A stretch of DNA of 64,000 bases from Pomacea canaliculata (GCF_003073045.1 NC_037600.1:14031188-14095187); one strand, 5' to 3'. Positions 39,901 through 53,735 are shown, counted from the stretch's first letter. Notes: a model not told the origin generated them from the sequence alone. Numbers and translations are program-made.

Positions 39901-41779
39901 GTTCAGTGCTTTGTGTGCCCTCCAGATGATAACAGCTGTTTCTACGGCCGATGCCAGAACTGCGTTGAAGACACCGGCGTCTGCGCCATGGGCGACGTCT
40001 TGGAAGGGGCGATCATCCTCTGGCTGCCTGACACCGTTCAGTTAGACGCCATTACACACCCTTGGTATAGCCATTTCAAAGAGAAGAACTTAGCCAAGTG
40101 GGTGATTCTTTAAACCTAACCTCTCTCCTCGCATTTTCCATTTGTCTTCTCCCCTCTCCTATGTTTTTTGTCACTTCAAGTCTCTTTCACTTGCTCACTA
40201 ACGCGTGCATAACACAAAGTCAGGAAAACACAACTTTGCACCAAACCGTCCAAAAATACAAGGCTTTAAAGCTACAACCGGCTTATCACCTAGCCAGCCA
40301 GTCACACGCCAGTTAACCTGACATTCCCCTGCCTCACAGATACCCCAGCAACGGCAGCTATTGCGGCATTGTACGCCAACTCTCGCCGTTTAAGGAGAAA
40401 GGTTATCTGCTCTTGGATATCGTCGACACGGCCATCTTTGACTTTCTCATCGGCAACGCGGACCGTCATCACTGCGAGATCATCAGCAATATGGAGAGAG
40501 GAATGGTGGTCATGCTTGACAACGGCAAGAGGTGGGAGTTGCTCATGACCATAGCGAAATTCAGGTGGAATCAGTGTGGATAAAAGTATTATTTTATTAT
40601 TCTATTAAAAATAAGTAGAGACATTGTTTTCGGTGTATCCGATTGAAGCAATACGAAATTTACCAGATGAAAGAATTAAAAAATATATCTTCTTGCCCGT
40701 CTGCTAGATCCATGGCTGTACAGGAAAGTAACGGTGCGTCATGCATCAGGGGAGCTAAACCAACAATCGAAAAACGAGTCAGAATTATGTGAATTATGCA
40801 ACATTTAATGTTTTGCAGTTTCGGCAACCCGCTTGTGGATGAGCTGGTACTTCTCGCCCCTTGTGCGAATGCTGCATGTGAGTATTCTCCCCTAGCTAAG
40901 GTTTGCGGGAGACATGCCGATCTCTCTACAGAACTATATTGGTTTGCCTAGGAAAGCAATTTTTTTTTTAATGTAAACTGTATTTTACATTTTCATAGCC
41001 AATCATGATCAGTTTTTTTTCTTTATCCTTTTCTCCTGGCAATAACAACAGCTTTTTGCATTTAATTCCATTGAGTTTCATACACCATGCAGTGTCGCCT
41101 AGGGAATGAGTGGCACAGTTTGTAAAGGCAAGATGAAACACTCGTTATAGTAGAAATGCAATATAACCAGTATCACGCAAGAAGAGAATATCTTAGAAAG
41201 AACACTTTAAAAAAATTACAGCGAAAACCTTTCCAAAATGTGAGTAAAAATACAGCAGTGGTAGATGATATACAATTACCATATTACAAGCAATACTGGG
41301 AATTCAGATACGCAGTTACATTATTACAAGTGACATTAATGATTCTGATATGCAATAATTCTATTGCAAATAACATTGAGAATTCAAAAATACAATTTTA
41401 CTGGTGCAAGTAACGTAGGGAATTCAGACACAACGTTTTCTGGAGCAAGGTTGAAATAAATCCTCTTTCATTATTATTCCGAAGGAAAACGGATAAGAAG
41501 ATGATAAACTGCACCACACTCGAGAATATTCCTCTTTTGTTTGGAGCATGTACTGCTTGCTGCAGGTTACGTCACTCGACCTGGCAACGTATACGCTCTC
41601 TTCGACACAACGTCCTTAGCTACATCTTGGGGGAGGTGCTGAAGTCGGACCCTGTGCAGCCGGTGTTGTCACGTGATCACCTGCTGGCCCTCGACCGGCG
41701 CCTCGCGAAAGTTTGGGTAGAAATCGAGAAGTGCATTGCCATTCATGGGGTGGAAGCAGTACTTGTACAAAATGAGTAG
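36962..41779 (+). CDS. FAM20B-like kinase paralogue (gene B, one frame break)
   Basis: This is a diverged tandem copy of gene A. Exons seen: 36962-37376, 38532-38661, 38833-38919, 39351-39460, 39926-40097, 40340-40531, 40819-40877 and 41566-41779. A short first coding exon with the ATG must lie upstream; I could not identify it. A membrane anchor ([11 protein letters not shown]) follows the acceptor. Kinase landmarks remain: [30 protein letters not shown] and MLDNGK. Exon 40819-40877 is 59 nt where the three sister genes have 60. The missing base lies near 40857-40863 in a CCCCTT run. Read as it stands, the C-terminal 70 residues shift frame and stop early, yet both the bases after the gap and the last exon still look like good coding sequence. 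This is either a recent lesion or an assembly error. An AATAAA at 42185 fits the transcript end. Substrate unknown; a Golgi location is inferred from the family. Confidence 0.85.
37990..38225 (+). repeat. Degenerate TTCATTCC-rich pyrimidine tract
   Basis: Imperfect TTCATTCATTCC and CTTCCTTTC units, strongly pyrimidine on the plus strand, lie in intron 2 of gene B. This is simple-sequence DNA without coding support. Confidence 0.8.
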
Positions 41780-42184
41780 ATATGAGGTTTGAATCAAGAC
41801 AGTTCCCGTCCTTATGGATGTCTTGCTGTTAAAAAGAAGGTGTGTCTTCCATGAAACAGCGTCAACTTTTTTCATTGTGTTGTCTTTTTTGCAGTCTGTG
41901 TTTGTGTATGAGGTGGATGGGTGGGTGGGTGTGCACATATACAGGGTGAGCCTATGTTATTTCTAGACGGCTGATCTTGTTAAAGGCTAAACACAGAGCA
42001 TGGCAAAAATCGCTGAAAAGAAGTATTACAAAAACATATTCGGTATTGTTTTTGCAAAGAAGGAATGAAGAATTTTATATTAATATTTCTTCACATTTAA
42101 TATGTCAACAAAGACAGGATATGACGTACCATATGCATGATTCAAGATGCGTCGTCTGCTTGTGTTGGTTTCAGTTAAGTAAAC

Positions 42185-42190
42185 AATAAA
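42185..42190 (+). promoter_or_regulatory. Polyadenylation signal, gene B
   Basis: AATAAA lies 406 bp after the gene B stop codon and is followed within 10 bases by an A-rich run. It is the best candidate for the 3' end of this transcript. Confidence 0.5.
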
Positions 42191-45009
42191 GTCTTTAAAA
42201 AAAAAAACTGAGATAGAATGTATAATTCAACTGTTTTAAAATTTCAAGAACAGAAGTTTAAAATGCACGTGCTATGCTGTTTTCTGTTCACATTTGCATT
42301 TCATGGCGTATTATTTGTTCTGGATCCGTCCTGATGCTCACATTTATTTTGCATTTTTTTTCAAAATTCGCTTGATAAAATATCGCATTTATGTTTGCAT
42401 TCAGCAAGTACAACTACTGAACTACACTTAATTTTTTTTTGCAAACAAATAATACTTTTAAAGTTTCATATGCATTAAACCCATATATGTCATGCGTTGT
42501 ACACAGTCACCCTTCATAACAAAAACTAAAACACCTACTGTCAAATGGATGTTAATTTTTCATATGCTTTATCGCGGATCGCCCCCGGCGAATGCAGGCT
42601 GGCAGCCACTCGCTTATCCAGAGGCGGGATACCACGTACGTAGCGAACCTTTGATGAACGTAGACCACAACAAAGATGAAATTAAAGGTACAAATTAAAA
42701 GTTTTATCAAATTTAGGTGAAAATGAAGAAAGAAAAATTATTGGAAAATACACATACACCCGAGAAAAAAAAAATACAACCCCACGCCCAAGAAATGATG
42801 AGATATTAGTAAGGGAGATAACAATTTTTAAAAAAAGCAAAAACTGCGGCACAGTACTGTGAGAGTTCTTGTCCCTGAGGCCGTCAGGCGTCGTCTGCTG
42901 TAAGACTATTACCGGTGCGTCCCAAGCGCTGAAAGGCAGGCACAGAAAAATGTCTGACACGCGACATGCTCATTAGTTATTTTACTATTAATTGGACATC
43001 CTTATTATGTTGACCTACATGGCTGTTAATTTTACCTGTGCTCATTGGGTTGGCTTTCATTTCTGTCCCTTCATTCATCAAGTAAAAATAAAATGCTGTT
43101 TACCATTTTCTCTCGTACCGAGTTTACAACCGGTTCAATACTGATAAAAATTATTAATTACCAATCCTCGTACAAAATTTAATATCCTTTAAATATTCAT
43201 TAAAGCCTGGAAGTTTACGATGCATCCAAATAAACAACAACACACAAAGTATGGCAGTAAAAATTATCAGTAAAACACGGAGTTAGCTATATGTCAAGCA
43301 CAAATTCTCCACCGCTTATCTTACATCTTGAAATTAAATAACACAACGAAGGCATTCAGTATCCATTGCCTCCACTTACAGAATCAGAAGTTTTTAGTAT
43401 AAAGGAGCAATGATTGCCATAACAATGAACACGAAGGGTATTGCATAGAGCTTCTAACACAGGCAAACTTTTTATTTTAAAAAAAAACTAAAAGGAATTA
43501 CTTACCATTGAACTTTGTCGATTGAAGTTAGTTTTGATTTGTTCAGTCGTCATTGAAGGTCGATTAATTGATTGGACATGCTCTGGATATTGCAAAATAA
43601 CAAAAAACATTTTTTTCTTCAGAATAAAGGTCGCTGCTCGCATTCGACATTCTGCTTCATCAAGTGCGCGAGCTCTTGACAAGGATGTACTCATAGCTCA
43701 AAATATCACCTTTGTCATGGAATATCTCCTTTCTACTGTTATTTTGTGTAACTTATATATGTATATAGATATGTAAAGTTATTTTATTACTTAAATTCTA
43801 CTGTGTTACTGATGTACCGTCACTCAAAAGGTGTTAAATCACTATTCTCCACCACCACTACTACAACAACAACTAATCATAGTAGTAGCTGTTCTTATAC
43901 AGCTCTGTTACTGAAAAGAAATCTCAGCGTATATAGAATACACGCAGAAAACTACCGTTCAGACCAAAACAAACCAAAATACAAACAAATACAGATTACA
44001 ACATATAAATGACCACAGCAGGTACGCTGAAAGGAAACCGTGTGCACAAGGTGTATACAACCTTAATATCAACATGAACATGCATATGTCAAGTCTTTTG
44101 ACTAAAAGTGAGGTGGAAAGGATTCCTTTTATAATTTAAAGAAGAAAGTGTCTTGAGTCTCGAACTGTTTTAATTTCTGAGTTCACTTGACATTCGGGTT
44201 CTAATTTCCATGGACAAAATGTCCCTAAATATTATATAAATCATCATCGTCGTCATTATCAGCCTCATTATCATCATCGTCGTCGTCGTATAAATGGCTC
44301 TAAAGACATTTTAGCAATGGAAAATTCGAATGCGAATGCTTAAAGAACTCTGACAGTGACAACAAATGCAGGCGTTTTGCCAGATATTCCTTTCTTCAAA
44401 TATTTACACATTTTATTTCTGAAATCGTAGCACATTTCTCTTCGTAAATCACAACAAATTCGTGTCCTAAATTACAATAATTTGATCTTTTAAATTTCAG
44501 CACGTTTTATTTTTTCATTACATTTGTATTTTTTAAGTAGAGTACATTTCCTAATTGTATAACGGTAATATGTTCAGAACTTTTTAAATGTAGCACACAC
44601 TCACAGTCTTATTGATATCCTAGCACTTTTTGTTTAGTGGTCGCAAACGGTTGCAGTTCAGGGAGGTGTACACACAAGTATAGATCTTCCTGTATTTCCG
44701 CTAATTAGTTTAGCAATAATCAATTCTGTGACGATAAAGCTTAGCGCCTGTCAGGCATCATACCCGCATTGCATGCTGCACCACTCCTTGCATTATTGTA
44801 CTTTTGGCCTGTGCAAATTTGCAAATAAAAGCTTTTGTACCTGTCCAGGTTTGGGTTCAGACGTTGGTCAAGGTGGCTTGTGTTATTTTATTTTGTATTG
44901 TATTGATGTGTCTGAGTCATGTACAGAATACAACATTTCTAATATCTAGAAAATACATTTTGTGAGTGTGTGTGTGAGAGAGATAGAGAGAGAGATAACG
45001 CTCGCATTA

Positions 45010-45015
45010 TTTATT
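45010..45015 (-). promoter_or_regulatory. Possible polyadenylation signal, gene C
   Basis: The minus strand reads AATAAA about 200 bases after the gene C stop. There is no independent support. Confidence 0.3.
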
Positions 45016-45217
45016 TATCTATTTCTGTCTCTTTCTTTCAAATAATTCTTTGGTGAAATTTTTTAATTAGACTTATCGACTTCATAATGTAAAGCCATCA
45101 AACGTGCTCTCGCATAAAAACATGCTAGCGCGCACAAAAATACACACACATACGCACGCACTCCCCCACTCAGACCTCTCTCAGTATATTGTTCCATTAA
45201 ATTCACAGAAGTCGTTA

Positions 45218-48200
45218 TCAAAGGCCATCATCGACTAGCACATTGTCCAAGCCAGTTGTCTGCACGCATGTGTCCAGCTCCTGCAACACTTTCTTCAGCC
45301 GTCTGTCCAGTGCCAGGAAATGGCTGTCTATCAACACCGGGTGGATGGGGTCGGACCTCAACACCTCCTTCAAGACCCGACTGAGAACACCGTCCCGCAA
45401 CAGCTGCAGGCTGTTCCACGTGGACGTCCTTAACCTGCAAAGAATTATTAAATCATGCATGATGTCAACAACTCTGCTCCACATTACTAATGCTTTTGGA
45501 TCGCTTGCGCTCCAGCCTTGCCCCTCATCCCGACACCCCCAACTCCAACACTCGATTCTTTCCCCTTTCAAGGAGTACGATTGCGCATTAACGAAAAACT
45601 TCGTTCAAGCAGGCCTGAGTCATGTTTGCTTATCTCCTGTTTCATGTTTTGTAATACTACGGTTAGCAACAGGTGTGCCATCGACAATTGTAATAACTCA
45701 CATCACTTTGTTTTACACCATAAAATAACGCTCGTTATAGGTTCTTATCATCTATATTATCTTATTATTAACTGACAGCCATATAAGCATGTATTTTCGA
45801 AGCTGACACGCCAGCTTCCGGAGATAAGACTAAGTATTGGCCACCTTCAGCAATATATATGTAGATATTCACTGACCAAGTCGTCTTAATAAACCTCATG
45901 GGGTCTAAGTTATAAAGCGAGGGTAAGTAGTTGCCCTGGGGCAAAATGGGGAGCTCAAAGATAAGCATGTTGTTTCTAGAGTTATAAAGCAGAAGTTGTT
46001 TTACCTCTGGAGCCGTAGTTATAAAGGGATGCCTTAAGGTCAAGAAACATTGTGTCCACGGGATTTCAACATTGCTTTAGAACTTCGGAAACAAGATGCT
46101 TTTCATTGAGTTCCCCATCTTGCCCTTGGGAAACGGCTTACTCTCGCTTCATAACTGCGATCCCAGATGCATTCATCTTAATGAAGACATTCGCCTCAAT
46201 GTACTCATTGAGGACGTGATGTCTCGTCAAAAAAGTTCTTCAGCTGTGTCTTTGTCGTTGTTAAAGAAAAAGGCAAGTCATATAGCAAAGTGGGATTAAT
46301 TTGTTATTTCACTTGCCATTCCCTTTAACTGTGCAAGCGGTACAACCACAGTCTCTGCCAGTAATAAAATTATTTATTTTTTCATTCCTTGGGTCAAGTT
46401 TGCAACGTTTTTATGCCCTTTCTAGTAATGGTTTGTTTGTTTTTTGTGTCTGGGTTTTATAATAAACATATTTTTCTTTAAGGAGAGAAGCTTGATGCAT
46501 AGACACTTACATGCAGCAGTCTTGCAACGGAGCAAGAATGGCGACATCATCATAATAAGGATTTCCAAAGCTGAAACACACAACCAGTCTTATTTCTCTC
46601 TATGTAAAGTTACTCAAAGCAAGGGCTAAGGGACGCTTTGAAATATTAAGGTGCCCTCAACCTAATGTAGCTATGACAACAATAATGGCTATGGTCTGAG
46701 AGATGGTGGCATGGTAACAGTGATCATACACACATGCACTCAGACAGATTCTGTGCGATGTCTAACAAGTCTTCCAATGAGCGACTTGTCCAGTATCACA
46801 TTCACCATACATACATACATGTTGTTGTCCTTCTTTTAGAAGAAGTGCGATTGTGCAATTCATGTTTCCTGTGGCTTCTCAGGTGACTCCGCAGGTGTCT
46901 GGCACAGGTGGGGACCTGGAGCGCCGTTGTGATGACTACTGGAGTATTCGTTGACGTCGCTCTCGTGCAGCACAAGTCTCTGCCGCCGGTTGACCGCAAA
47001 GGTTATGGCGGGGGATGTAGATCATCATACACCATTTTCTTCAACTGGCTGTAGATTCCAGCTCTTTTGTCTTCGTGTTCCACCACTGGAGGTTATCCTT
47101 GAAGATGACCTTGTAGTTTTTGCGTGGGCGACCATGCTTCCTCTTGCTATCCTCTAGCTCGCCCAAACAGCAGTTGGCCGGGTGCGATGACCTTCCCTCC
47201 TGATGACATGACCCGTCCGTTTGGTTTTTAGGAGTCTGGATGGATGCTGGTACAGTCTACTCTTTCCAGGACTTCTAGGTTCGTAGCTTTGTCCTGCAAT
47301 CGAATGCCAAGGATGGTGCGAAAGACTTGCACGTGGAGGTTGTCTAGTTGTTTAAGATGATTGCAATACAGAGTCCAGGTCTCACAGTCGTAGAGGAAAG
47401 AAGTAAGGACAACGATTTTGTACACTTTCAGTTCTGTGGAACGTTTTGGGTTGTACTGATTGAACATCTTGCTATTAGTCTCACTAAAGGCTGACCGGCC
47501 TTGCTGACCCTGATGATCCTTATCCAGTGATGCAGCACTCTAGATGATGCTTTTCAAATACTTAAAGCTGTCGGCATCTTTTTCAGCAATGTGCCATCGA
47601 TGTTGATGCTGGCGAGTAAGGGGCACAGCAGCAGTGTCGGGAGTAGGGTGGTAAACACTATGGTCGTTACAAGGCTGATGGTAAGTCCGAACGCTCTGGA
47701 TGCCTCAGATAATCTGTCGAGCATCAGCTGAAGGTCTTTGCTCTCTTGGGTCAGGTGAACACAGTCGTCAGCAAAATGGGCGTCCTGTATGAGATTGTGG
47801 AGGCATTTAGACTGTGCCTCGAGGCGTCTGAGGTGGAATAAAGAGCCGTCCAGACTAACCTGTAGGTAGACACCCCCATGAACTTTCTGGACGGCGTGTG
47901 ACAGCATGCAAGTGAATACACACATACATGCATATATACTACATACATACTACATACACACACATTCATTACTCATTTTCTCGTACAAACCAACCAGTCT
48001 GATACTAGCAGTGATGATGACGTGAGTGAGGGAGTGGTAGTGGCATTGGTTACTGTGGTAGTGGTGGTGGCGTTTGTTGTCATTATTGTGGTAGAGAGTT
48101 GGTGATGTGGCGAACCTTTTGCCGTTGTCCAGCATAACCAGCATTCCCGCATCGGTGTCGTTGGTGAACTCAAAATGATGACGGTCGTTGTTTCCGATGA

Positions 48201-51200
48201 GGAAATCGAAGACGGCCGTGTCCATGATGTCCAGCAGCAAGAATCGATGACGTCTGTACACGTCTAGTCGGCGGATTACGTCACAGTAGGTCTTGTGCGA
48301 ACTGTTTTCAGATTCCTCGTATCTATGAAGGTGGAAAAAAACCCAATCTATGTATAATTTGATGTGAATTAGCGGCAGGCAGTCTAAACACTGTTGTCAG
48401 ATATTTCAGCACCTGACTTCAACACTGTATGATGTACACAGACTTTCCAGCGTCCCCCACCGTCAATACGTGTGACGTATTCGGACATTCCGACACCTTT
48501 CACGTACCCAGATACTCCAGCATCTACTGCCATCAACACGTGTGATGTACTCAGACATTCCCTCCAATCCTAGCGTTAACTACAATATTTGGTCACTTAC
48601 TTTTTCAAGATAGCCGTCTTGAAGCCTTCCATCCAAGGATGCTGTACCTTGCTGAGGACTACCTCTGGTGGGAGCCACAGAATGATCGCTCCTTCCACCA
48701 GACCGTCGCGTGTACAAACTCCAGATTGTGCGCTGCAGTGTTGACACGCACCGTAAAAACAATCTCTGTCCTCTAAGATGAAAATGAAACAAAACAAAAA
48801 AAAACCGAATCGCTTATATTCAATCTATAATAATTATTATAATTATCATAATTATTATTATAAAAATCACAAAATTTGTAAAGCTCCTACGGAGTATGCT
48901 CTTAGTACCTCAGAACAAGAACGAGACATGGACAGCATCCAAGGCACAGGAAAACAAACACATAACATATGAACTATGAAAGAATAAACAACAGTACTTA
49001 CGAAGAATAGAATAAAATACAGAAAGCGCAAACAGCAACCAAAAAACAAGAACTGAGAGTAACATAATTTTGCAAAAGAAAGACGAGTAGGGAAGGGTGT
49101 GGAAAAGGACTAGCTTACAGTCAAACGCTTTGGTATTTTCCCAAATGCAGCATGGTCAGAAAATATTTCTCTACACACATGAGTTTTCGCTAAAGCTTTC
49201 CTGTCCATCAGCGAATACTTTTTGACAAATTAACAATGCCCTTCTTTTTCATCTCTCTTCTGTTGTGCTTACAAAAACGTCTTTCCCTTTAGAGATTTTG
49301 ATAAAGTATTTTGTCTGTGGTTTGAAAAAATTCAAAAAAGGTATTTGAAGAGGAAAACAGTTGAAATTCTTTCATGAAGTAAAAAAAAAATAGTTAACGT
49401 AATCAACATTGGTTCATCCTATTATTAGTATTATTTGCTTTTACGTTGTCCTGTAGTCGAACTCTGCTTTTCTACCATCATAGTTCCAAAATATAAAAAT
49501 TGACCTGTTGATAAGTTCGCCCCTCCATTCATCGACAGTGCATTATCATCTCTGTGTGCTGTGTCAACACCTCTACACGGCACCTGCTTACATTTAATAT
49601 GAACTACCTTATTCAGACTTTGATAAAAGTCATTTATAATGTGGGCGTAGAAGCATGCTGTTGTCATTGTGGAATAAGTCATTGCCAAAAGATAAAAGAT
49701 CCCATCAATCACACTGCAAGCATGTGCTAAAATAAACAAACCACTTCTATCATTAATTACAGGCCAAAAAAAACAAAAAACTATAACACTCAAACCAGCT
49801 TGTTCTCAAATGTCAGTGAATAAAAAAAAATGTTTTTGGTTTATGTGTTAAAATGTAGCGTTTGCTGGTCATGAACTAAACAAATAAGTAATTATGGAAA
49901 ATTTGTGAAAATCCAGAAAGATTCAGGAATCTGTGTGGGTGTAGGACGTTTTTATGGAAATTACTGTGTTTTCCGCTGTTTTCAGTCAAAACATTCAGTG
50001 ACATACACCGGTGTACTTTTCTTGCACTTAAGTAATAAGAGTTAATTAAAACTTAAATTTATTATTAACAGATATTAGTTATACAATTTTGACTTTAATG
50101 GATCCTAATTTTCCATTTTTCTTCGGAAGTGATGAAGACATCACGAACTTGTATTACTGGACACCTGGCAGACGACTGTTTCCAGTTAACTACTAAAACG
50201 AGGCATGAGACTACAAAGCTTCCGGTTTATTCACATTTCAGCCTCACATTACAATTTATCAGTATATAAAAGTGACTGACTTACAAGGATAACAGCTATC
50301 ACGCTGAATGAGAAACATCCAGAATCAGTGATTGACAATCAGCATCAGTCCACACAAACTATGGCGGAAACTTGTCTCGATCTTTTGACGTCGACAGCGA
50401 CGTCATCCGCAGACATCGTTTACGTTATTTTGTAATGACGTATTATCTTGCTGTTTCTTAGAGTTCGCGCGAGAATGTCTTCACACAGGAAGTTGTCATT
50501 CTGTCTGGGTCACTATGGTAACCATGACATTCATGTGGAGCGACTACAGGAGCGAGCTGGGCAAGAGTGTTACTGGTGTAAAGTTGTTTTAGGGTTTTAC
50601 AGAGAGACAGACAAACAGAGACATACATACAGAGACAGACATTATACATACAGGGACAGACATACAGAGACATACAGAGACAGAGAGAAAAATAGAATAA
50701 AATGCAGACATTCTATCTGAAGTACATGTATGCACGCATCTCTCTCACACACACACACACACACGACTCAAGCACATAAGAAAAAAAAAAAACCGCGCTC
50801 AGTATCTCACAGACCTTTTATATAGAAAGTCTTCTTCAGTCCCGCAGTCGCCACCGGCATCACCTCTGTACGAAGATTGATTTTACGACCAACAACTAAC
50901 GGAACCCTCCGGAGATTTAAAATCCTGAGGAAATGAAATAAAAATTAGTTACAATTTGTCACTTTGTTTGGTTAACGAACTTTTCTCGCACATGTCCGTG
51001 GTTTGGTGAAGAGAAGGAGAACATCATTTCCTTTTGTTAACGTGACGAAGATTTGGAAAAAAAAAATAAGAATGTGAAAGAACCCAGGTGATAACAACTC
51101 ACCTTGACAGGTGAAAAGATGCAACTTCTGCATTGTGCCTGTCCCTACCCAGTACACCATCAAGAGCTAAAAATGTGCTCCTTTCGTAACTGCAATCATG

Positions 51201-52534
51201 TTAAATTCGTGGGAAAATGTTACTTGAATGAAGTGACGAATAAATGAGTTAATGACATATCTTAACAGTCTGTCTCGATGAACTGCTCAGCACTCTTAGT
51301 TTTCATAATTGGAGTGATTTTAAAAGCAAAAAAACTACTAAATCGTTTCGTATGCATAATGTATCAACATTAATATAATTAACAAGCACTACTCACAATA
51401 TACAATATGATGCGTGCACAATGATAAACATAGTTTATAGTCTTTTGTTCTTTCTCTCTCTCGCACACACACACACACACTTTTGTGAATTTGCACGCAT
51501 ATTATATTCTTTCTTTCAGCACACGACAACTGAAATGTTCAAGCCGCTTACAACATTGGCTTGAAGACCACCATCTGCTGATGCTGTAACTCTAAGGTCA
51601 GCTTCAAGCTGAGTGCCTAGAGTGCTAGCGCTCGCCTGCGTGACCTTTGCCCTGGCCAAGGCGCCCAGAATGGCCCCTACGGGTCACAAACAGACAAAGC
51701 GTATATCTCGTGCTTCTTGAACAAGACAGCTCAGAACCAGAACCACAACCACGACAAGGTTGAAAAAGGGAAGAAGAATGATAATAAGAAGAAAAAATGG
51801 AATAATTTACCGAGGCGCGGCGCAAAGTCGGGGATGATCTCCCGCGCAGTGACCCAGGCGGAGGCGATCTGCCAGGGAGAGAGAGGTCCGGTGAGCGAAC
51901 GGTTCAAATCCACCCGGTGCTTCTGCACCAGCCGCTCGACCTTTAGGTCAAGGACAAGGTCGGTTGCTATGGTGTCCACTGTGCGGTCTTTTGCCGACGG
52001 TGCACTCTGATCTGGACGTAGCACGATGTCCGACACGCTGATGAGAAACACTATCGCCGCCACGACGATAACCGGAAGTCGCAGTCTTTGCTTCAAGAGT
52101 CTGGGAAGGTAGGCTCGTGTCCGTGAACACCTATGCTTTAAAGACTCTGGTGTGTTAGGCAAAAGACGGATGGAGGGATGAACAGACGGCCCAACCTGAA
52201 GAAGGAACGAAAAAAAAAAAAAAAACAACAACACTGGAAGAGGATGCTTATAAGAAAAACCGAATGATTTCTTTGTAAAAACAAATGAAGCCCAAGGTGA
52301 CACCCATGGTGTATGATCACATTCATCTCTTAAATCGCTCAAATACATCCACATAAAGAAACTCCCACCCAAAAAAATTACAGCACAAAAAACCTATTAC
52401 AAATATTTTTGTTTGTTTGTTTGTTTGTTACAAATGACATCCATTATTTGAAAACAAAAACTCACTGTTGCGACAAGTTCATGGTTCGGTTTCATTTGTT
52501 CCCCTTGATTGCGACTGTCTGATTCCTCATCCAT
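45218..52534 (-). CDS. FAM20B-like kinase paralogue (gene C, one frame break)
   Basis: Minus-strand exons: 52534-52466 (MDEESD start), 52195-51811, 51676-51552, 51189-51103, 50924-50815, 48772-48601, 48322-48116, 46570-46511 and 45434-45218. All have AG/GT sites and the same phases as genes A and D. The anchor is [15 protein letters not shown]. Landmarks are [39 protein letters not shown] and LAPLQDCC. Exon 3 is 125 nt where A and D have 124; the extra base lies near 51604-51607. As written, the next exon would hit TGA within ten codons. Skipping that base gives the expected VVFKPM before the splice site. About 476 residues would result if the frame were whole. All other exons are clean, so this is a young pseudogene or an assembly error. 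Intron 7 holds a decayed LINE. Confidence 0.87.
46840..47905 (-). mobile_element. Decayed non-LTR retrotransposon, reverse transcriptase region
   Basis: Lies in intron 7 of gene C, same strand. About 47700-47880 reads [18 protein letters not shown], then [20 protein letters not shown] and [19 protein letters not shown] is the reverse transcriptase active-site motif. About 47230-47430 reads [20 protein letters not shown] and [20 protein letters not shown], then NLEVLERV, the usual thumb and tail. About 46985-47220 has [23 protein letters not shown] sequence. Frame changes and stops between the blocks show it is dead. Only the 3' half of the element is present. Confidence 0.85.
48440..48570 (+). 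repeat. Degenerate intronic repeat of gene C intron 6
   Basis: GTGTGACGTATTCGGACATTCC and GTGTGATGTACTCAGACATTCC recur about 70 bases apart. The same motif is in the matching intron of gene D (58140-58320). Confidence 0.65.
50146..50240 (+). repeat. Copy of the gene D upstream segment, in gene C intron 5
   Basis: GAACTTGTATTACTGGAC, CCAGTTAACTACTAAAACGA and CAAAGCTTCCGGTTTA match, in inverted orientation, the DNA at 61830-61922 upstream of gene D. Confidence 0.8.
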
Positions 52535-53149
52535 GCTGTATATCATATTAAAATCGTGTCTGCTGGTTGATTTATAGTAACCGGTGTTAACAAAATAAAA
52601 GTACCCTCAAATTTCTATCCACGGGTTAGATCTTGTGTAGTTTATAAAACATCCTACAAGGGGAAATGCTTTAACCGGTGCCCTTTAGTATCCTCAAGGT
52701 ACGTCTGGGTATGTCTAGGGTTAGATCTTCTGGTATGTCTTCAGATAGGTTTAGGGTTAGGAAAGAAGTTAGGGCATTTTTAAATAAAAACGATATAATT
52801 TTGTTTTATATTTACACGTTGTAATTTTGTTGTGGGATAAAACGCTAAAATTTTTGTTTTTAAAATATTAAATGCTATGATTATGTTTTATATTATTAGT
52901 CAGTTTAATCATTTTTATTATTCTGGCAGGAGATAGGAGTGGGTGGTCTCGCACCCACACGGGAAAGAAATGAAAGAGGGGAACTTGTATACCTGTACTC
53001 CGCCAACTGCTGATAGCGAAAGATAAATCAATATAATGAAAAAATAACAATGGGTAGTTCAGACAGTGCATATATACCTAACCCTGCTCGGAAAGCTCAT
53101 GGTGTTCGCAATACCTTGAAACTTGAGACTACGCACACACAAACACGAG

Positions 53150-53350
53150 GGGCGATCGGTAGTTCAGAGGTTAAAACACTTGTTACCATTGCAGTGAGAG
53201 GCTTTGGGTTCAGATCTCGTTTTGGGACACTCGGAATGTGGCACCTGTTTGAAAAGCTTGGGTTATCTCCGGATACTCCGGTTTCCTCCCCCTGCCTCCT
53301 TCTCCCTTGTCTGAAATTACCTCAAGGTGGAAGCACTTTACACACACACA
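53150..53350 (+). repeat. SINE family 1 copy
   Basis: CGGTAGTTCAGAGGTTAAAA, then CAGTGAGAGGCTTTGGGTTC and AGATCTCG, ending CTCAAGGTGGAAGCACTTTA followed by a CA run. It lies between genes C and D. Confidence 0.7.
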
Positions 53351-53577
53351 CAGAGTATGGCCTTCTGAAGCATGGCAGTTATGTCTTTATGTTTGACCTG
53401 CACTTCAACCTGCCTGAACACAAGTCATGTAGTCATGGCTGTCATTATATGTTTTTAACTTATTGCTGAAAGCTGTCCATAGAATACTTGTCCCAGTTAG
53501 TTGTTATAGTTGTGAATGTATTTTAATTTATCAGGGACTCTGCACAGTGTGGTTTGCCTCTTACAGTCAGTCTTTCG

Positions 53578-53735
53578 GTTTATTCACATTTCAGATTAAC
53601 TACTAAAACGAGGCATTAGGCTACAAAGCTTCCGGTTTAGTCACATTCTTTGTTAAGGCTCGCCGAGACTAACAGCGGAGAACTTCACAAGAGGCTAAGC
53701 GTTGGTCTCGGCAGACAGACAGCAGTCCATCTATA
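53578..53735 (+). repeat. Copy of the gene D upstream segment, between genes C and D
   Basis: ACTACTAAAACGAGGCATTA, CTTCCGGTTTAGTCACATTC and AAGAGGCTAAGCGTTGGTCT match the inverted sequence at 61750-61880. The TATATA of the gene D copy is degraded here. Confidence 0.8.

Larger units (their letters stand above)
41780..45217. other. Tail-to-tail spacer between genes B and C
   Basis: Holds the gene B polyadenylation signal, a CATCATCGTCGTC-type tract at about 44240-44292 and a GA/GT microsatellite at 44963-44996. No gene is supported. Confidence 0.5.

Noticed and set aside
53150..53230. tRNA gene
   Set aside because: A- and B-box-like words are present, but no cloverleaf with paired acceptor stem is seen; it is a SINE head repeated elsewhere.
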